Of a DNA stretch of 64,000 nucleotides, positions 48,979 through 58,277 are shown in pieces. Positions within the stretch are counted from its first letter, which is position 1. Every line of letters begins with the position of its first letter. The translations under genes and the position numbers were made by a program. Below the pieces are notes generated by a model. That model searched no databases and had not been told where the DNA came from. It saw nothing but the letters and a program-made list of their open reading frames with translations. Source of the stretch: Cyanomargarita calcarea GSE-NOS-MK-12-04C (GTDB lineage Bacteria; Cyanobacteriota; Cyanobacteriia; Cyanobacteriales; Nostocaceae); the NCBI GenBank assembly GCA_019359595.1, contig JAHHGZ010000009.1, forward strand, positions 124,001 to 188,000, in the 5' to 3' direction.

Positions 48979-51900
48979 TCAATTGCTATGAGTAGACAAG
49001 AAACCAACCTCTCTTAGTTTCTCCACGCTATCCTTGACTGCCTGAATCACATACTCGATATCTGCATCAGTATGAGCTGTAGATAAAAAACAATTGCGTC
49101 CTTCCCAAATGTAAACCCCCTTCTCAAGCAAGTGATAAAATAACAAATCTAAATTTCCTGAAAATTTTAAGCGAAATAGGGAGCCAAAAAATACGATGCA
49201 AATCGGCAAACTTTCAGATTCAAAGTAAGCATTTAAAGTTTCAGCTAACTGCAATGTGCGTTGATTTAGCTTTTGCTGAAGGCTATTCCCTTGAGTTTTC
49301 AGATGCTGAAGTACTGCCTTTGCTGTTGCCATAGTCATATGATTTTTATTAAAAGTTCCTGCAAAAAATGTCTTTTCCGCTTGAGGATAAGAGACATCTT
49401 TATAATTCCAAAATCCACCATCAATTCCATTCATATAAGTTGCTTTTCCTCCTACAACTCCAATCGGCATTCCACCACCGACAATCTTGCCATAAATAAC
49501 AATATCTGCCTGAATCCCAAACCATGCCTGTGCCCCACCTTGATGAATGCGGAAGCCAGTAAGCACTTCATCAAATATCAGTGCTGTTCCTGCTGCTTGC
49601 GTTAATTCTCTTAATCTATGTAAAAATTCTTTAGGTTGTATTTCGGGTTGCCGACTTTGTACAGGTTCAACCAACACGGCAGCTAATTCATGAGCGTGGG
49701 CTTGCAAAATCTCAATGGATTTAGGATCGCAATAATCTAGGATCAATACATCTTCAACTATCTGCGGAGATACTCCCACCATTGGGATAGCATCAATTTG
49801 ATAGTTTGATGCTGTAGCTAAAATCCCGTCAAAATGACCGTGATAAGAATTACTAAATAGAGCAATCTTATGACGTTGATTCGCTGTGCGGGCTAGACGG
49901 AGTGCTGTCATAACTGCTTCTGTACCTGAGTTACAAAAGCAAACTCGTTCTGTGCCCGTCAGTTCGCAGATTAATTCAGCGACCTCTCCTGCTAAATTTG
50001 ACTGCGGTCCAATTTGTAAACCTTGCTTCAACTGTGCTTCCAAGGCTTCAGTAATAAACGGTGCAGCATGACCAAACAGAAGAACACCAAACCCCATTGT
50101 AATGTCCACATACTCGTTTCCGTCTATATCCCAGAATTTAGAGCCTTGTGCTTGTTCCCCAATTATTGGATAAAGCATCTCCTTAATAGAAAGACGGAAA
50201 CCTGCGACTCCTCTGCTGTCTGCTAAAACCTGACGATACGCTTGCGCTTTTTGCTTAGATTTTTGAGTACGTCTAGTATAACTGGTCACCAACCTTTCTA
50301 GATGCTGCTGTTGCTTTAAATCTAGTTTTCCGTTGAATGAGTTAGGATAAGTCAGATTATTTGTCTTTAGGTGTTGTACTCTTTCTACGTTCTTGTCTGT
50401 GGGACTTTGCCGGAGTTTTTCAAATCTGGATTCAGCAGCCCCAGTGTTTTTATACTTTACTGACGATATTTTCCCAGAGATATCTATTTGAGGTAAATCA
50501 GTAGTAGACAGAGTGTTACCGCTCAACATTTGCAATTGTTGAGACATAATCTGAAGCTGCTGTACAATTACACCTTCTAAAGCATTCTGGACATTGTCAA
50601 TTGTTGATGAAGAAGTTGATACTGTAAGCGGTTGTATTTGTGCCTCAGACACTGGCTGAGTCCATTCTGGAGATAAATTTCGATCGATGTAGCTTGCTAA
50701 GGCATCAATAGTTACCAAATTTTCAAATAAATCGCGAATCGCAATCTTGACACCATAGATATTTTCAATGATTTGTATAGCTTCTATTAGAATAATTGAA
50801 TCAGCTCCCATTTCTAAAAAAGGAGTGTCGATTGCTACTTTCGATAGGTCTTCTCTTAACAAGTTGCCTATCATCGAAGTTAAGTTTAAAAGGATTGTAT
50901 CTCGCCGATCAGATTTAGATCTTTTTTCACCAAAATTATTATTTTGATTTAGATTATTCACAGGTAAATTTATGTCTGTAAACCAGTAACGTTTTTGCTG
51001 GAAAGGATAAGTAGGAAGTGGCAAATGATTTCTGACATAATCTCGATCAAATCCAGTCCAATTGATATTCACTCCCCGCACATACAAGCTAGATAAGCTT
51101 TCTAGCAACACTTGCCAATCATCTTGTTTTTGTATTAAAGAAGGTAAAAAGACAGCTTTGGTTTCCTGTTGGCAACTTTTGCCTAAACTTGAAAGGATAG
51201 GCTTTGAACCAATTTCTAAAAATATCTCATAACCCTGCTGAAACAGAGTATCGATCCCTTCTACAAATTGAACTGTTTCTCTAGTGTGGCATCGCCAATA
51301 TTTTGCATCAATTTTAGAATCGGGTAGCATCATTTTACCCGTTAAATTTGAAATTAGGGGAATGCGTGGGATTTGGAATGAAACCTCATCTGCGATCGCC
51401 TCAAGTGCATCTAAAATTGGTTCCATTAAGGGAGAATGAAAGCCATGTGAAACATTTAACGATTTTGTCTCGATTCCTTGAGTTGTCAGAGATGCTTTTA
51501 CTACTTCTAGTACTTGACGCTGACCAGAAATTACAACACTCTTTGGAGCATTAAGGGCGGCAATGGAAACATCTTGATTGTAGGGTTCAATTACTGCGGC
51601 TACCTGCGCTTTTGAAGTAAACACAGCGATCATTTCTCCAGTTTGAGGTAGGGATTGCATTAGCCGCCCTCGTTTAGCAATCAGTTTCAGCCCATCTTCT
51701 AGAGTAAATACTCCTGCTATGCAGGCAGCGACATATTCCCCTACACTATGACCGATGACGGCGGTTGGTTCTATTCCCCAAGAGCGCCACAACTGGGCTA
51801 GGGCATATTCTATTGCAAATAACGCTGGTTGGGTGTATGCTGTTTGGTCAAGTAAAAAACTGTTCTGTGGTTCAGGATAGAGAACTGATAGCAAAGAATT

Positions 51901-53727
51901 TTCTAGATAGGGCTGGAGAATTTGATCGCAATGTTCGAGAATTAATCGGAAAGTGGGTTGGGTTTCGTAAAGTTGGCGTCCCATTCCTATATACTGCGAT
52001 CCCTGACCAGTAAATAGAAAAGCGATTTTTGGGAGAGTTGTTCTTTCCACCTCACCCATCTGCAGTCCTGGGGCTTCCCGACCTAAAGCAAAAGTAGCTA
52101 GCTTATTAGAAGCTTCAATGACGCTCGATGTCTTTACGCTTAGTCGGTAATTAAACTGTTTTCGTTTTGTATTGCTGGTAAAGCAGATATCTTCTAAGGC
52201 TAAAGCTGGATTCGCTGCTAGATGTTTTTGATATCGATTAGCTAATTGCTGCAAAGCCTCTTTGGTGTTAGCTGAGAGGGTTAACAAGTGTAAAGGGCGT
52301 TCTATTTGACTTTTAATTTTTGACTTTTGACTTTCTGCGGGGGCTTCTTCTAGCACTAAGTGAGCATTAGTACCGCTTGCACCAAAGGCGCTGACTCCGG
52401 CAATCCGCCGCTTTTCGCCAACAACCCAAGGAGTTAGCTCAGTTGTGACTGATACAGGTAGTTCATCCCAGTTAATGTGAGGATTGGGCTGCTTTAGGTG
52501 CAAATGGGGTGGAATTTGCTGGTATTGCAGAGATAGCACTACCTTGATTAAACCTGCGATTCCAGATGCTGATTCCAAATGCCCAATATTGGTCTTCACC
52601 GAACCAATTTTTAAGGGAAATTCTTTTGATCGCTTTTCACCCAGTACAGCCCCTAAAGCTCTAACCTCAATGGGATCTCCCAAAGGAGTACCTGTACCGT
52701 GAGCCTCTACATAGTCTACCTCAGATGGTTCTATCTTCCCGATCGCCAACGCTTGACGAATTAAAGCTTCTTGAGAGACTTTATTCGGAACCGTAAACCC
52801 ACTGCTAGAACCATCTTGATTGACAGCCGATCCTCGAATCACTGCCAAAATAGGATCTCGGTCTGCAACGGCATTTTCTAGACGTTTGAGAATCAAAACT
52901 CCGCAACCCTCTCCTCTTACCATTCCGTCAGCTTTGGCATCAAAGGTTTTGCAGCGACCATCGGCGGATAGTATACGAGCTTTGCAAAGTGCTATGGTGT
53001 TTTCTTTTGAAAGAATTAAATTAACTCCACCAGCTATAGCATAAGTACACTCTTGGTTACGCAGACTTTGACAAGCTAAGTGAACAGCTACTAGGGATGA
53101 GGAACAAGCTGTATCAATCGCCATACAAGGACCTTGCAATCCCAAGATATAAGACAAGCGCCCAGCAACAGCGTTAAGGGGATTGCCTGTGAGATAATGA
53201 GCATCAAATTGGCTTAAATCGCCCGAAAGCATCAACAATTTTGCGTAGTCGTTTGTCGTAATTCCAATAAACACTCCTCCTTGGCTAGCTATTTGCTGGT
53301 TTGGAATCAAACCTGCTTTTTCCAAAGCTTCCCAAGCCACTTCTAGTAATAGCCGTTGCTGAGGGTCCATCTTCATTGCTTCCCGAGGGGAAATGCCAAA
53401 GAATTGAGGATCAAACTGGTCTACTTGCTGCAAAAACCCCCCATGTCGAGAGTACATTTTGCCGGGAGTATCTGGATGGGAATCAAAGTAAGCATCAAGA
53501 TTCCATCGGTCACGAGGTACTTCCGTGATTGCGTCAACTCCATTAATCAAAAGTTGCCAGAATGCCTCCGTATCATTAGCCCCTCCGGGAAATCGGCAGC
53601 TCATACCGATGATGGCGATGGGTTCAGCCTTGGCACTTTCTTTGTTGTTTAGCTTGGATTGCATTTTTTCCAGCTTTAACAGCGCGTTTTCCATCAATGC
53701 CCTATAGTTTATGGAGCTATTACTCAT
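48979..53727 (-). CDS. Type I PKS: KS-AT-ACP-aminotransferase
   Basis: A 1582-residue protein. KS ~35-460 (active Cys208 in 'DTACSSSLV', 'EAHGTGTPLGDP', 'KTNIGHLES'); AT ~565-880 (Ser661 in 'GHSVGEY', specificity motif HGFH, suggesting malonyl); ACP ~975-1045 ('MGADSIILIEAI'); and a pyridoxal-phosphate aminotransferase of the GSA type (~1170-1570, 'CNSGTEAVMTALRLAR', Lys in 'YGKIVGGGMPIG'). The order matches the McyE-type PKS-AMT module, which puts a beta-amino group on an acyl chain. No KR, DH, TE or NRPS domain follows. It starts 6 bp after the preceding PKS gene. Confidence 0.92.
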   Translation of the reverse strand: MSNSSINYRALMENALLKLEKMQSKLNNKESAKAEPIAIIGMSCRFPGGANDTEAFWQLLINGVDAITEVPRDRWNLDAYFDSHPDTPGKMYSRHGGFLQQVDQFDPQFFGISPREAMKMDPQQRLLLEVAWEALEKAGLIPNQQIASQGGVFIGITTNDYAKLLMLSGDLSQFDAHYLTGNPLNAVAGRLSYILGLQGPCMAIDTACSSSLVAVHLACQSLRNQECTYAIAGGVNLILSKENTIALCKARILSADGRCKTFDAKADGMVRGEGCGVLILKRLENAVADRDPILAVIRGSAVNQDGSSSGFTVPNKVSQEALIRQALAIGKIEPSEVDYVEAHGTGTPLGDPIEVRALGAVLGEKRSKEFPLKIGSVKTNIGHLESASGIAGLIKVVLSLQYQQIPPHLHLKQPNPHINWDELPVSVTTELTPWVVGEKRRIAGVSAFGASGTNAHLVLEEAPAESQKSKIKSQIERPLHLLTLSANTKEALQQLANRYQKHLAANPALALEDICFTSNTKRKQFNYRLSVKTSSVIEASNKLATFALGREAPGLQMGEVERTTLPKIAFLFTGQGSQYIGMGRQLYETQPTFRLILEHCDQILQPYLENSLLSVLYPEPQNSFLLDQTAYTQPALFAIEYALAQLWRSWGIEPTAVIGHSVGEYVAACIAGVFTLEDGLKLIAKRGRLMQSLPQTGEMIAVFTSKAQVAAVIEPYNQDVSIAALNAPKSVVISGQRQVLEVVKASLTTQGIETKSLNVSHGFHSPLMEPILDALEAIADEVSFQIPRIPLISNLTGKMMLPDSKIDAKYWRCHTRETVQFVEGIDTLFQQGYEIFLEIGSKPILSSLGKSCQQETKAVFLPSLIQKQDDWQVLLESLSSLYVRGVNINWTGFDRDYVRNHLPLPTYPFQQKRYWFTDINLPVNNLNQNNNFGEKRSKSDRRDTILLNLTSMIGNLLREDLSKVAIDTPFLEMGADSIILIEAIQIIENIYGVKIAIRDLFENLVTIDALASYIDRNLSPEWTQPVSEAQIQPLTVSTSSSTIDNVQNALEGVIVQQLQIMSQQLQMLSGNTLSTTDLPQIDISGKISSVKYKNTGAAESRFEKLRQSPTDKNVERVQHLKTNNLTYPNSFNGKLDLKQQQHLERLVTSYTRRTQKSKQKAQAYRQVLADSRGVAGFRLSIKEMLYPIIGEQAQGSKFWDIDGNEYVDITMGFGVLLFGHAAPFITEALEAQLKQGLQIGPQSNLAGEVAELICELTGTERVCFCNSGTEAVMTALRLARTANQRHKIALFSNSYHGHFDGILATASNYQIDAIPMVGVSPQIVEDVLILDYCDPKSIEILQAHAHELAAVLVEPVQSRQPEIQPKEFLHRLRELTQAAGTALIFDEVLTGFRIHQGGAQAWFGIQADIVIYGKIVGGGMPIGVVGGKATYMNGIDGGFWNYKDVSYPQAEKTFFAGTFNKNHMTMATAKAVLQHLKTQGNSLQQKLNQRTLQLAETLNAYFESESLPICIVFFGSLFRLKFSGNLDLLFYHLLEKGVYIWEGRNCFLSTAHTDADIEYVIQAVKDSVEKLREVGFLSTHSN

Positions 53728-53732
53728 GATTT

Positions 53733-56700
53733 TTAACCTAAACTAGCCAATTTGTTAGCCAATAAATTTGCAATTTCATCTTCAGACAGTTCTTGGTACA
53801 TGGCTGATAGTTCAAATTCTTTCTTGGATTGTAACTGCACATCATCTGTGGCTGAGGGCTTTATTGGTAGGATTTCCCCAAGTAGGTGCCCAGCCAAATC
53901 TTTAATAGTTGGAAATTCAAAAATTAAAGTTGTAGGTAGAGGCATCCCTAAATCAACTTCGATTTCTTCCTTGAGACTAACAGCCATTAGAGAATCCATA
54001 CCCATATAAAAGAATCCTTGTTGGGTTGCTGGCAATTGAGATAGTTGCAATCCTAGTATCTTGGCAACTTTAGTCTGAAGATAAGTAATTAAAAGAGCTT
54101 CGCGCTCACTTTCTAAAGCCGCTTGCAATTGCGGTCTAATAGTTGATTCCTGTTTTTTGTGGAGAACTTCTTGTGATGTTGTTTCGATCTTCTTTAAGAG
54201 CGGATTTTGCTTCCTTAATTCATAAAACTTTTTAAAGACAGTCCAATCTATATTCGCAACTACAATTTGAGGACAGCTTTGTAGAATAATTCCCAAAGCC
54301 GTAATAGCTTGCCCTGGCAATAATTTTACTCCCATCCGTGTTAACCACTCTTGTGCTGTTGGGGATGAAGCCATTCCACCTCCAGCCCACGGGCCCCAAT
54401 TCATAGTCAATGCCGGAAATCCTAAACTTTGACGGTAATAAGCTAATATATCGAGAAAATGGTTTGCCGCTGCATAATGAGCCTGTCCTTTTGAACCCCA
54501 TACTGAGGCGATGGAGGAAAAACTAACAAAAAAGTCTAATTTTATGTTTTGGGTCAGTTGATGTAAAATCCATGTTCCTAGCACCTTGGGATAAAGTACA
54601 GACATCAGTGCTTGCAAGTCCATGTCTTTGATCGGCTGATAGCCAAACACACCTGCTGCGTTAATAATACCTTGCAGAGGAGGCATTGAGATTTTAACTT
54701 CTTCTAATACTTTAACCATATCTGCCTCATTAGCAATATCTGCCTGAGCCGTTTCAACTTTAGCTCCTGTTTGTTTCATGGAGGCAATAAGTTCCTGCAC
54801 TTGAGTTGAGGCTGGGTTGCGTCCGGTTAAAACTAAGTGGCGAGCTCCTTGTTCTACCATCCATTGAGCTAATTTTATACCTAAACTACCTAACCCTCCA
54901 GTAATCAGGTAAGTGGCGTTGGAGTGCAATGAGACTTTGGGAATTTCTGATGTCTGACTTTGCACTAAACGCGCTACATAACGTTGTCCAGCACGAAAGC
55001 CGAGACTCACCTCCCCTTGTGAATCGATAATTTCAGTGAAAAGGGTCGCTGCATCTTGTGCAGATTCTGGGTCTAAATCGATCATGCCACCCCATAACTC
55101 AGGATGCTCCAAAGAAAGTGTCTTTCCAAACCCCCATAGAGGCGCTTGTGCTACTCCAGGTAAGATTGAATTAATAGGCATTGCTCCCCGTGTTACTAAC
55201 CACAGTTGGGGCAAGACTGGTATATTTTGTCTTAAGAGCATTTGTACTAAATGCAGCACACTACCACACCCTAAGACTTGAGCTTGTTCAAGAGCAGAAA
55301 TAGTCAATTGATTTGGCTGTGCTGTATCCAAACTCCATAGGTGAACTATTCCTTGTAAGGGTAGTTTACTATTTGCCCGAATTTCTAGGAACAGGCGCTC
55401 AAATTCATTGGGATCGGCGGGATTGAAAACCCAATTTTTTTTGGTTACTGAACTTTGATCTGCTTGTTTGGGATAAGCCAGAAAGCAACTATGACCCTGG
55501 GATTGGAAAAGTTCTGCTAAAGCTTGTCCTACACCACTAGAGTCAGCTAAAATTAGCCAGATGCCAGGTTGTTGGTTACTCCATGTGTCTGAAGTAGTTT
55601 TTAACTGGCGTGGCTGAAGCTCCCACTGTAGCTGATAAAGCCAATCTTTGATAGATGCTAGTGTTACCTGCTCTTGGTGCTGCTTGACTAATATTTCCAG
55701 CAGTTCTGGTATTAATTTTATCTTGTCCTCTGAGAAATTACCTGCTTTTGTTAATAATTGGGCTAGTTCTTGGGTGTTACCTTGATGCAAAAGTTTGACG
55801 ATTGGGGTTTGGATTAAATCTTCTGATAAAGTGCTGGCTTTTTGAGGATCGTTTTCAACTTCCTCAATCCAATACCGCTGGGTCTGGAATGGATAAGTTG
55901 GCAGTTGGAGACGACGATAGAGATAATCTCGGTCGAAGCCTGACCAATCTATAGGCACTCCCCGCACGTACAACAGGCCTAAACTGTGGAGCATTTGTTG
56001 CCAATCCGATTCTCCTTGGCGCAGGCTGGGTAGGCAAACACTTGCTTTTTCTTTTAACGGATCTGGTCCGCACTCGATGAATATCTCATAACTTTGTTGC
56101 TCAAGGCTTGCCGTTAATTGGTTATCTCGTATAGGGGAACACCAGTATTCCGGACTTGAACTTAAAGGTTGCCCAGTAATATTAGAAACTATATTAATCC
56201 GTGGTTCTGAGTAGGTAATCTGTTTTGAGCGATCGCCCTCAGTAATTAGTTTTAGCCCATCTTCCAAACTAAATATCCCACAGACGCAGGCGGCAACGTA
56301 TTCTCCCACGCCATAACCTATAACTGCTGCTGGTTTTATCCCCCAAGACTGCCATAACTGAGCTAAAGCATATTCCACTGCAAATAAGGCTGCTTGAGTG
56401 TAAGCTGTCTCATTGAGTAGGGAACTTTTGCTTGGTTCGTGATATAGCACTTCCAGTAGAGGTTGTTCTAAATAGCACTGAAGAATTTGCTCACAGCGAT
56501 TAAGGGCGGTGCGAAAGGTGGGTTGGGTGTTGTATAATTCGCGTCCCATACCAATATATTGAGAATTCTTGCCTGCAAATAGGAAGACGACCCTCAGCTG
56601 AGAGGTTGAATGCACCTGTCCTGTTGGAACTTCTATCAAAGCAGCTAATTTTTCATTCAGTTCGGCTGTCGAGGAAGCTATTAAACTTAGTCGGTGATGG

Positions 56701-58277
56701 AAGTGCGATCGCCCAGTATTTGCCGTAAAGCAGATATTTCCAATGGCTAAGTCAAGATTGGCTGTTAAATGATTTTTATACCGACATACTAATTGCCTGA
56801 GCGCTTCTTCTGTCTTGGCTGATAGTGTGAAAATATGTAAAGGACGTTCTACAGCTTCTTGGTTTTGGCTTTCTTCGCCAGCTTCTTCCAAGATAAGATG
56901 GGCGTTGGTGCCGCTAATACCAAAAGAACTGACTCCCGCTAACCGACTTCTTTGTTGAGAATGCCAAGGCTGATGCTTTGTTGGCACCACTACTGGTAGT
57001 TTATCCCAGTTGAGGTGAGGATTAGGTTGTTTAAAGTGTAAATGAGGTGGGATCTCTTGGTGTTGAAGGGCAAGCACCACCTTAATTAAACCTGCTACTC
57101 CTGCGGCTGCTTCTAAATGACCGATGTTGGTCTTGACTGAACCAATTATCAGGGGTTCCTTTGGCGATCGCCCTTCTCCTAGAACTGCAGCCAAAGCCCT
57201 GACCTCAATAGGGTCTCCCAAAGATGTTCCTGTGCCGTGAGTCTCTACATAACTAATTCGCTCCGGCTTTTCCTGAGCGCTCTTAAGCGCTTGGCGAATC
57301 AGTGCTTGTTGAGCGAAACCATTAGGAACTGTTAAACCACTGCTAAGACCATCATGATTAACTGCTGAACCTCGAATCAGAGCGAGGATATTATCTCTAT
57401 TTTCCACAGCATCCGAAAGACGCTTGAGAACTAAAACTCCACATCCTTCACCCCGACCATAACCATCAGCAGCAGCATCAAAAGTTTTGCAGCGACCATC
57501 ACTAGACAGGGCAAGGGCTTGAGATAGAAAAATTGTAACTTCTGGTGACAAAATCAGATGTACTCCACCTGCTAGTGCTAAATCACACTCTCCCAACCGT
57601 AAACTTTGGCAAGCGAGGTGAACTGCTACTAAAGAAGATGAGCAAGCTGTATCTATTGCCACGTTCGGACCTTGCAAACCCAAAGTGTAAGACAACCTAC
57701 CTGATGCAAAGCAAAAGCCATTACCTGTTCCGTCATAGGCATTGATGCGTGTAGGTTCACCACAATTTAGTTGTAATTGTGCGTAATCATTTTGACCAAT
57801 ACCTAAGAAAATACCTGTATTGCTGCCAGATAAGCGATCGGCCGCTACTCCTCCATTCTCTAAAGCTTCCCAAGCTACCTCCAACAGCAACCGTTGCTGG
57901 GGATCTAGGCTGATTGCTTCTCGGGGGGAAATTCCAAAGAAATTGTTGTCGAATTGGTCTACCTGCTGCAAAAATCCCCCAAATCGGGTGTACATTTTCC
58001 CCGGTGTATTGGGATTTGGAGCATAGTGAGTATCAATGTTCCATCGTTCTGAAGGAATCTCTGTAATCGCATCTACCCCATCACGCAAAAGCTTCCAGAA
58101 ATTCTCGCAAGAGCTGACACCTCCAGGAAATCGGCAACCCATGCCAATGATCGCGATTGGCTCTGTCTTTGAAAGCTCAACAGCTTCAAGTCTAGCTCGC
58201 GCTTTCGTCAAAGTCAGAAGCAACTGTTGCGATGAAGAGAGTTGATTTAATCTTTCAGGAATGTTGCTCATTTTCAT
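53733..58277 (-). CDS. Type I PKS: KS-(degenerate AT)-KR-ACP
   Basis: A 1514-residue protein. KS ~38-465 (Cys212 in 'DTACSSSLV') looks intact. The AT region (~560-790) begins 'FLFAGKNSQYIGMG', its GHSxG motif reads GYGVGEY, so the nucleophilic Ser is Gly, and about 90 residues including the HAFH specificity motif are deleted ('GLKLITEGDRSKQITYSEPR'). KR (~1120-1310) has 'TYLITGGLGSLG' and 'SFSSIAS...HYAAANHFLD', so it looks active. ACP Ser ~1429 ('GMDSLMAV') is intact. The extender must be loaded in trans or the module is skipped. The start overlaps the upstream gene by 23 bp. Confidence 0.92.
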   Translation of the reverse strand: MKMSNIPERLNQLSSSQQLLLTLTKARARLEAVELSKTEPIAIIGMGCRFPGGVSSCENFWKLLRDGVDAITEIPSERWNIDTHYAPNPNTPGKMYTRFGGFLQQVDQFDNNFFGISPREAISLDPQQRLLLEVAWEALENGGVAADRLSGSNTGIFLGIGQNDYAQLQLNCGEPTRINAYDGTGNGFCFASGRLSYTLGLQGPNVAIDTACSSSLVAVHLACQSLRLGECDLALAGGVHLILSPEVTIFLSQALALSSDGRCKTFDAAADGYGRGEGCGVLVLKRLSDAVENRDNILALIRGSAVNHDGLSSGLTVPNGFAQQALIRQALKSAQEKPERISYVETHGTGTSLGDPIEVRALAAVLGEGRSPKEPLIIGSVKTNIGHLEAAAGVAGLIKVVLALQHQEIPPHLHFKQPNPHLNWDKLPVVVPTKHQPWHSQQRSRLAGVSSFGISGTNAHLILEEAGEESQNQEAVERPLHIFTLSAKTEEALRQLVCRYKNHLTANLDLAIGNICFTANTGRSHFHHRLSLIASSTAELNEKLAALIEVPTGQVHSTSQLRVVFLFAGKNSQYIGMGRELYNTQPTFRTALNRCEQILQCYLEQPLLEVLYHEPSKSSLLNETAYTQAALFAVEYALAQLWQSWGIKPAAVIGYGVGEYVAACVCGIFSLEDGLKLITEGDRSKQITYSEPRINIVSNITGQPLSSSPEYWCSPIRDNQLTASLEQQSYEIFIECGPDPLKEKASVCLPSLRQGESDWQQMLHSLGLLYVRGVPIDWSGFDRDYLYRRLQLPTYPFQTQRYWIEEVENDPQKASTLSEDLIQTPIVKLLHQGNTQELAQLLTKAGNFSEDKIKLIPELLEILVKQHQEQVTLASIKDWLYQLQWELQPRQLKTTSDTWSNQQPGIWLILADSSGVGQALAELFQSQGHSCFLAYPKQADQSSVTKKNWVFNPADPNEFERLFLEIRANSKLPLQGIVHLWSLDTAQPNQLTISALEQAQVLGCGSVLHLVQMLLRQNIPVLPQLWLVTRGAMPINSILPGVAQAPLWGFGKTLSLEHPELWGGMIDLDPESAQDAATLFTEIIDSQGEVSLGFRAGQRYVARLVQSQTSEIPKVSLHSNATYLITGGLGSLGIKLAQWMVEQGARHLVLTGRNPASTQVQELIASMKQTGAKVETAQADIANEADMVKVLEEVKISMPPLQGIINAAGVFGYQPIKDMDLQALMSVLYPKVLGTWILHQLTQNIKLDFFVSFSSIASVWGSKGQAHYAAANHFLDILAYYRQSLGFPALTMNWGPWAGGGMASSPTAQEWLTRMGVKLLPGQAITALGIILQSCPQIVVANIDWTVFKKFYELRKQNPLLKKIETTSQEVLHKKQESTIRPQLQAALESEREALLITYLQTKVAKILGLQLSQLPATQQGFFYMGMDSLMAVSLKEEIEVDLGMPLPTTLIFEFPTIKDLAGHLLGEILPIKPSATDDVQLQSKKEFELSAMYQELSEDEIANLLANKLASLG

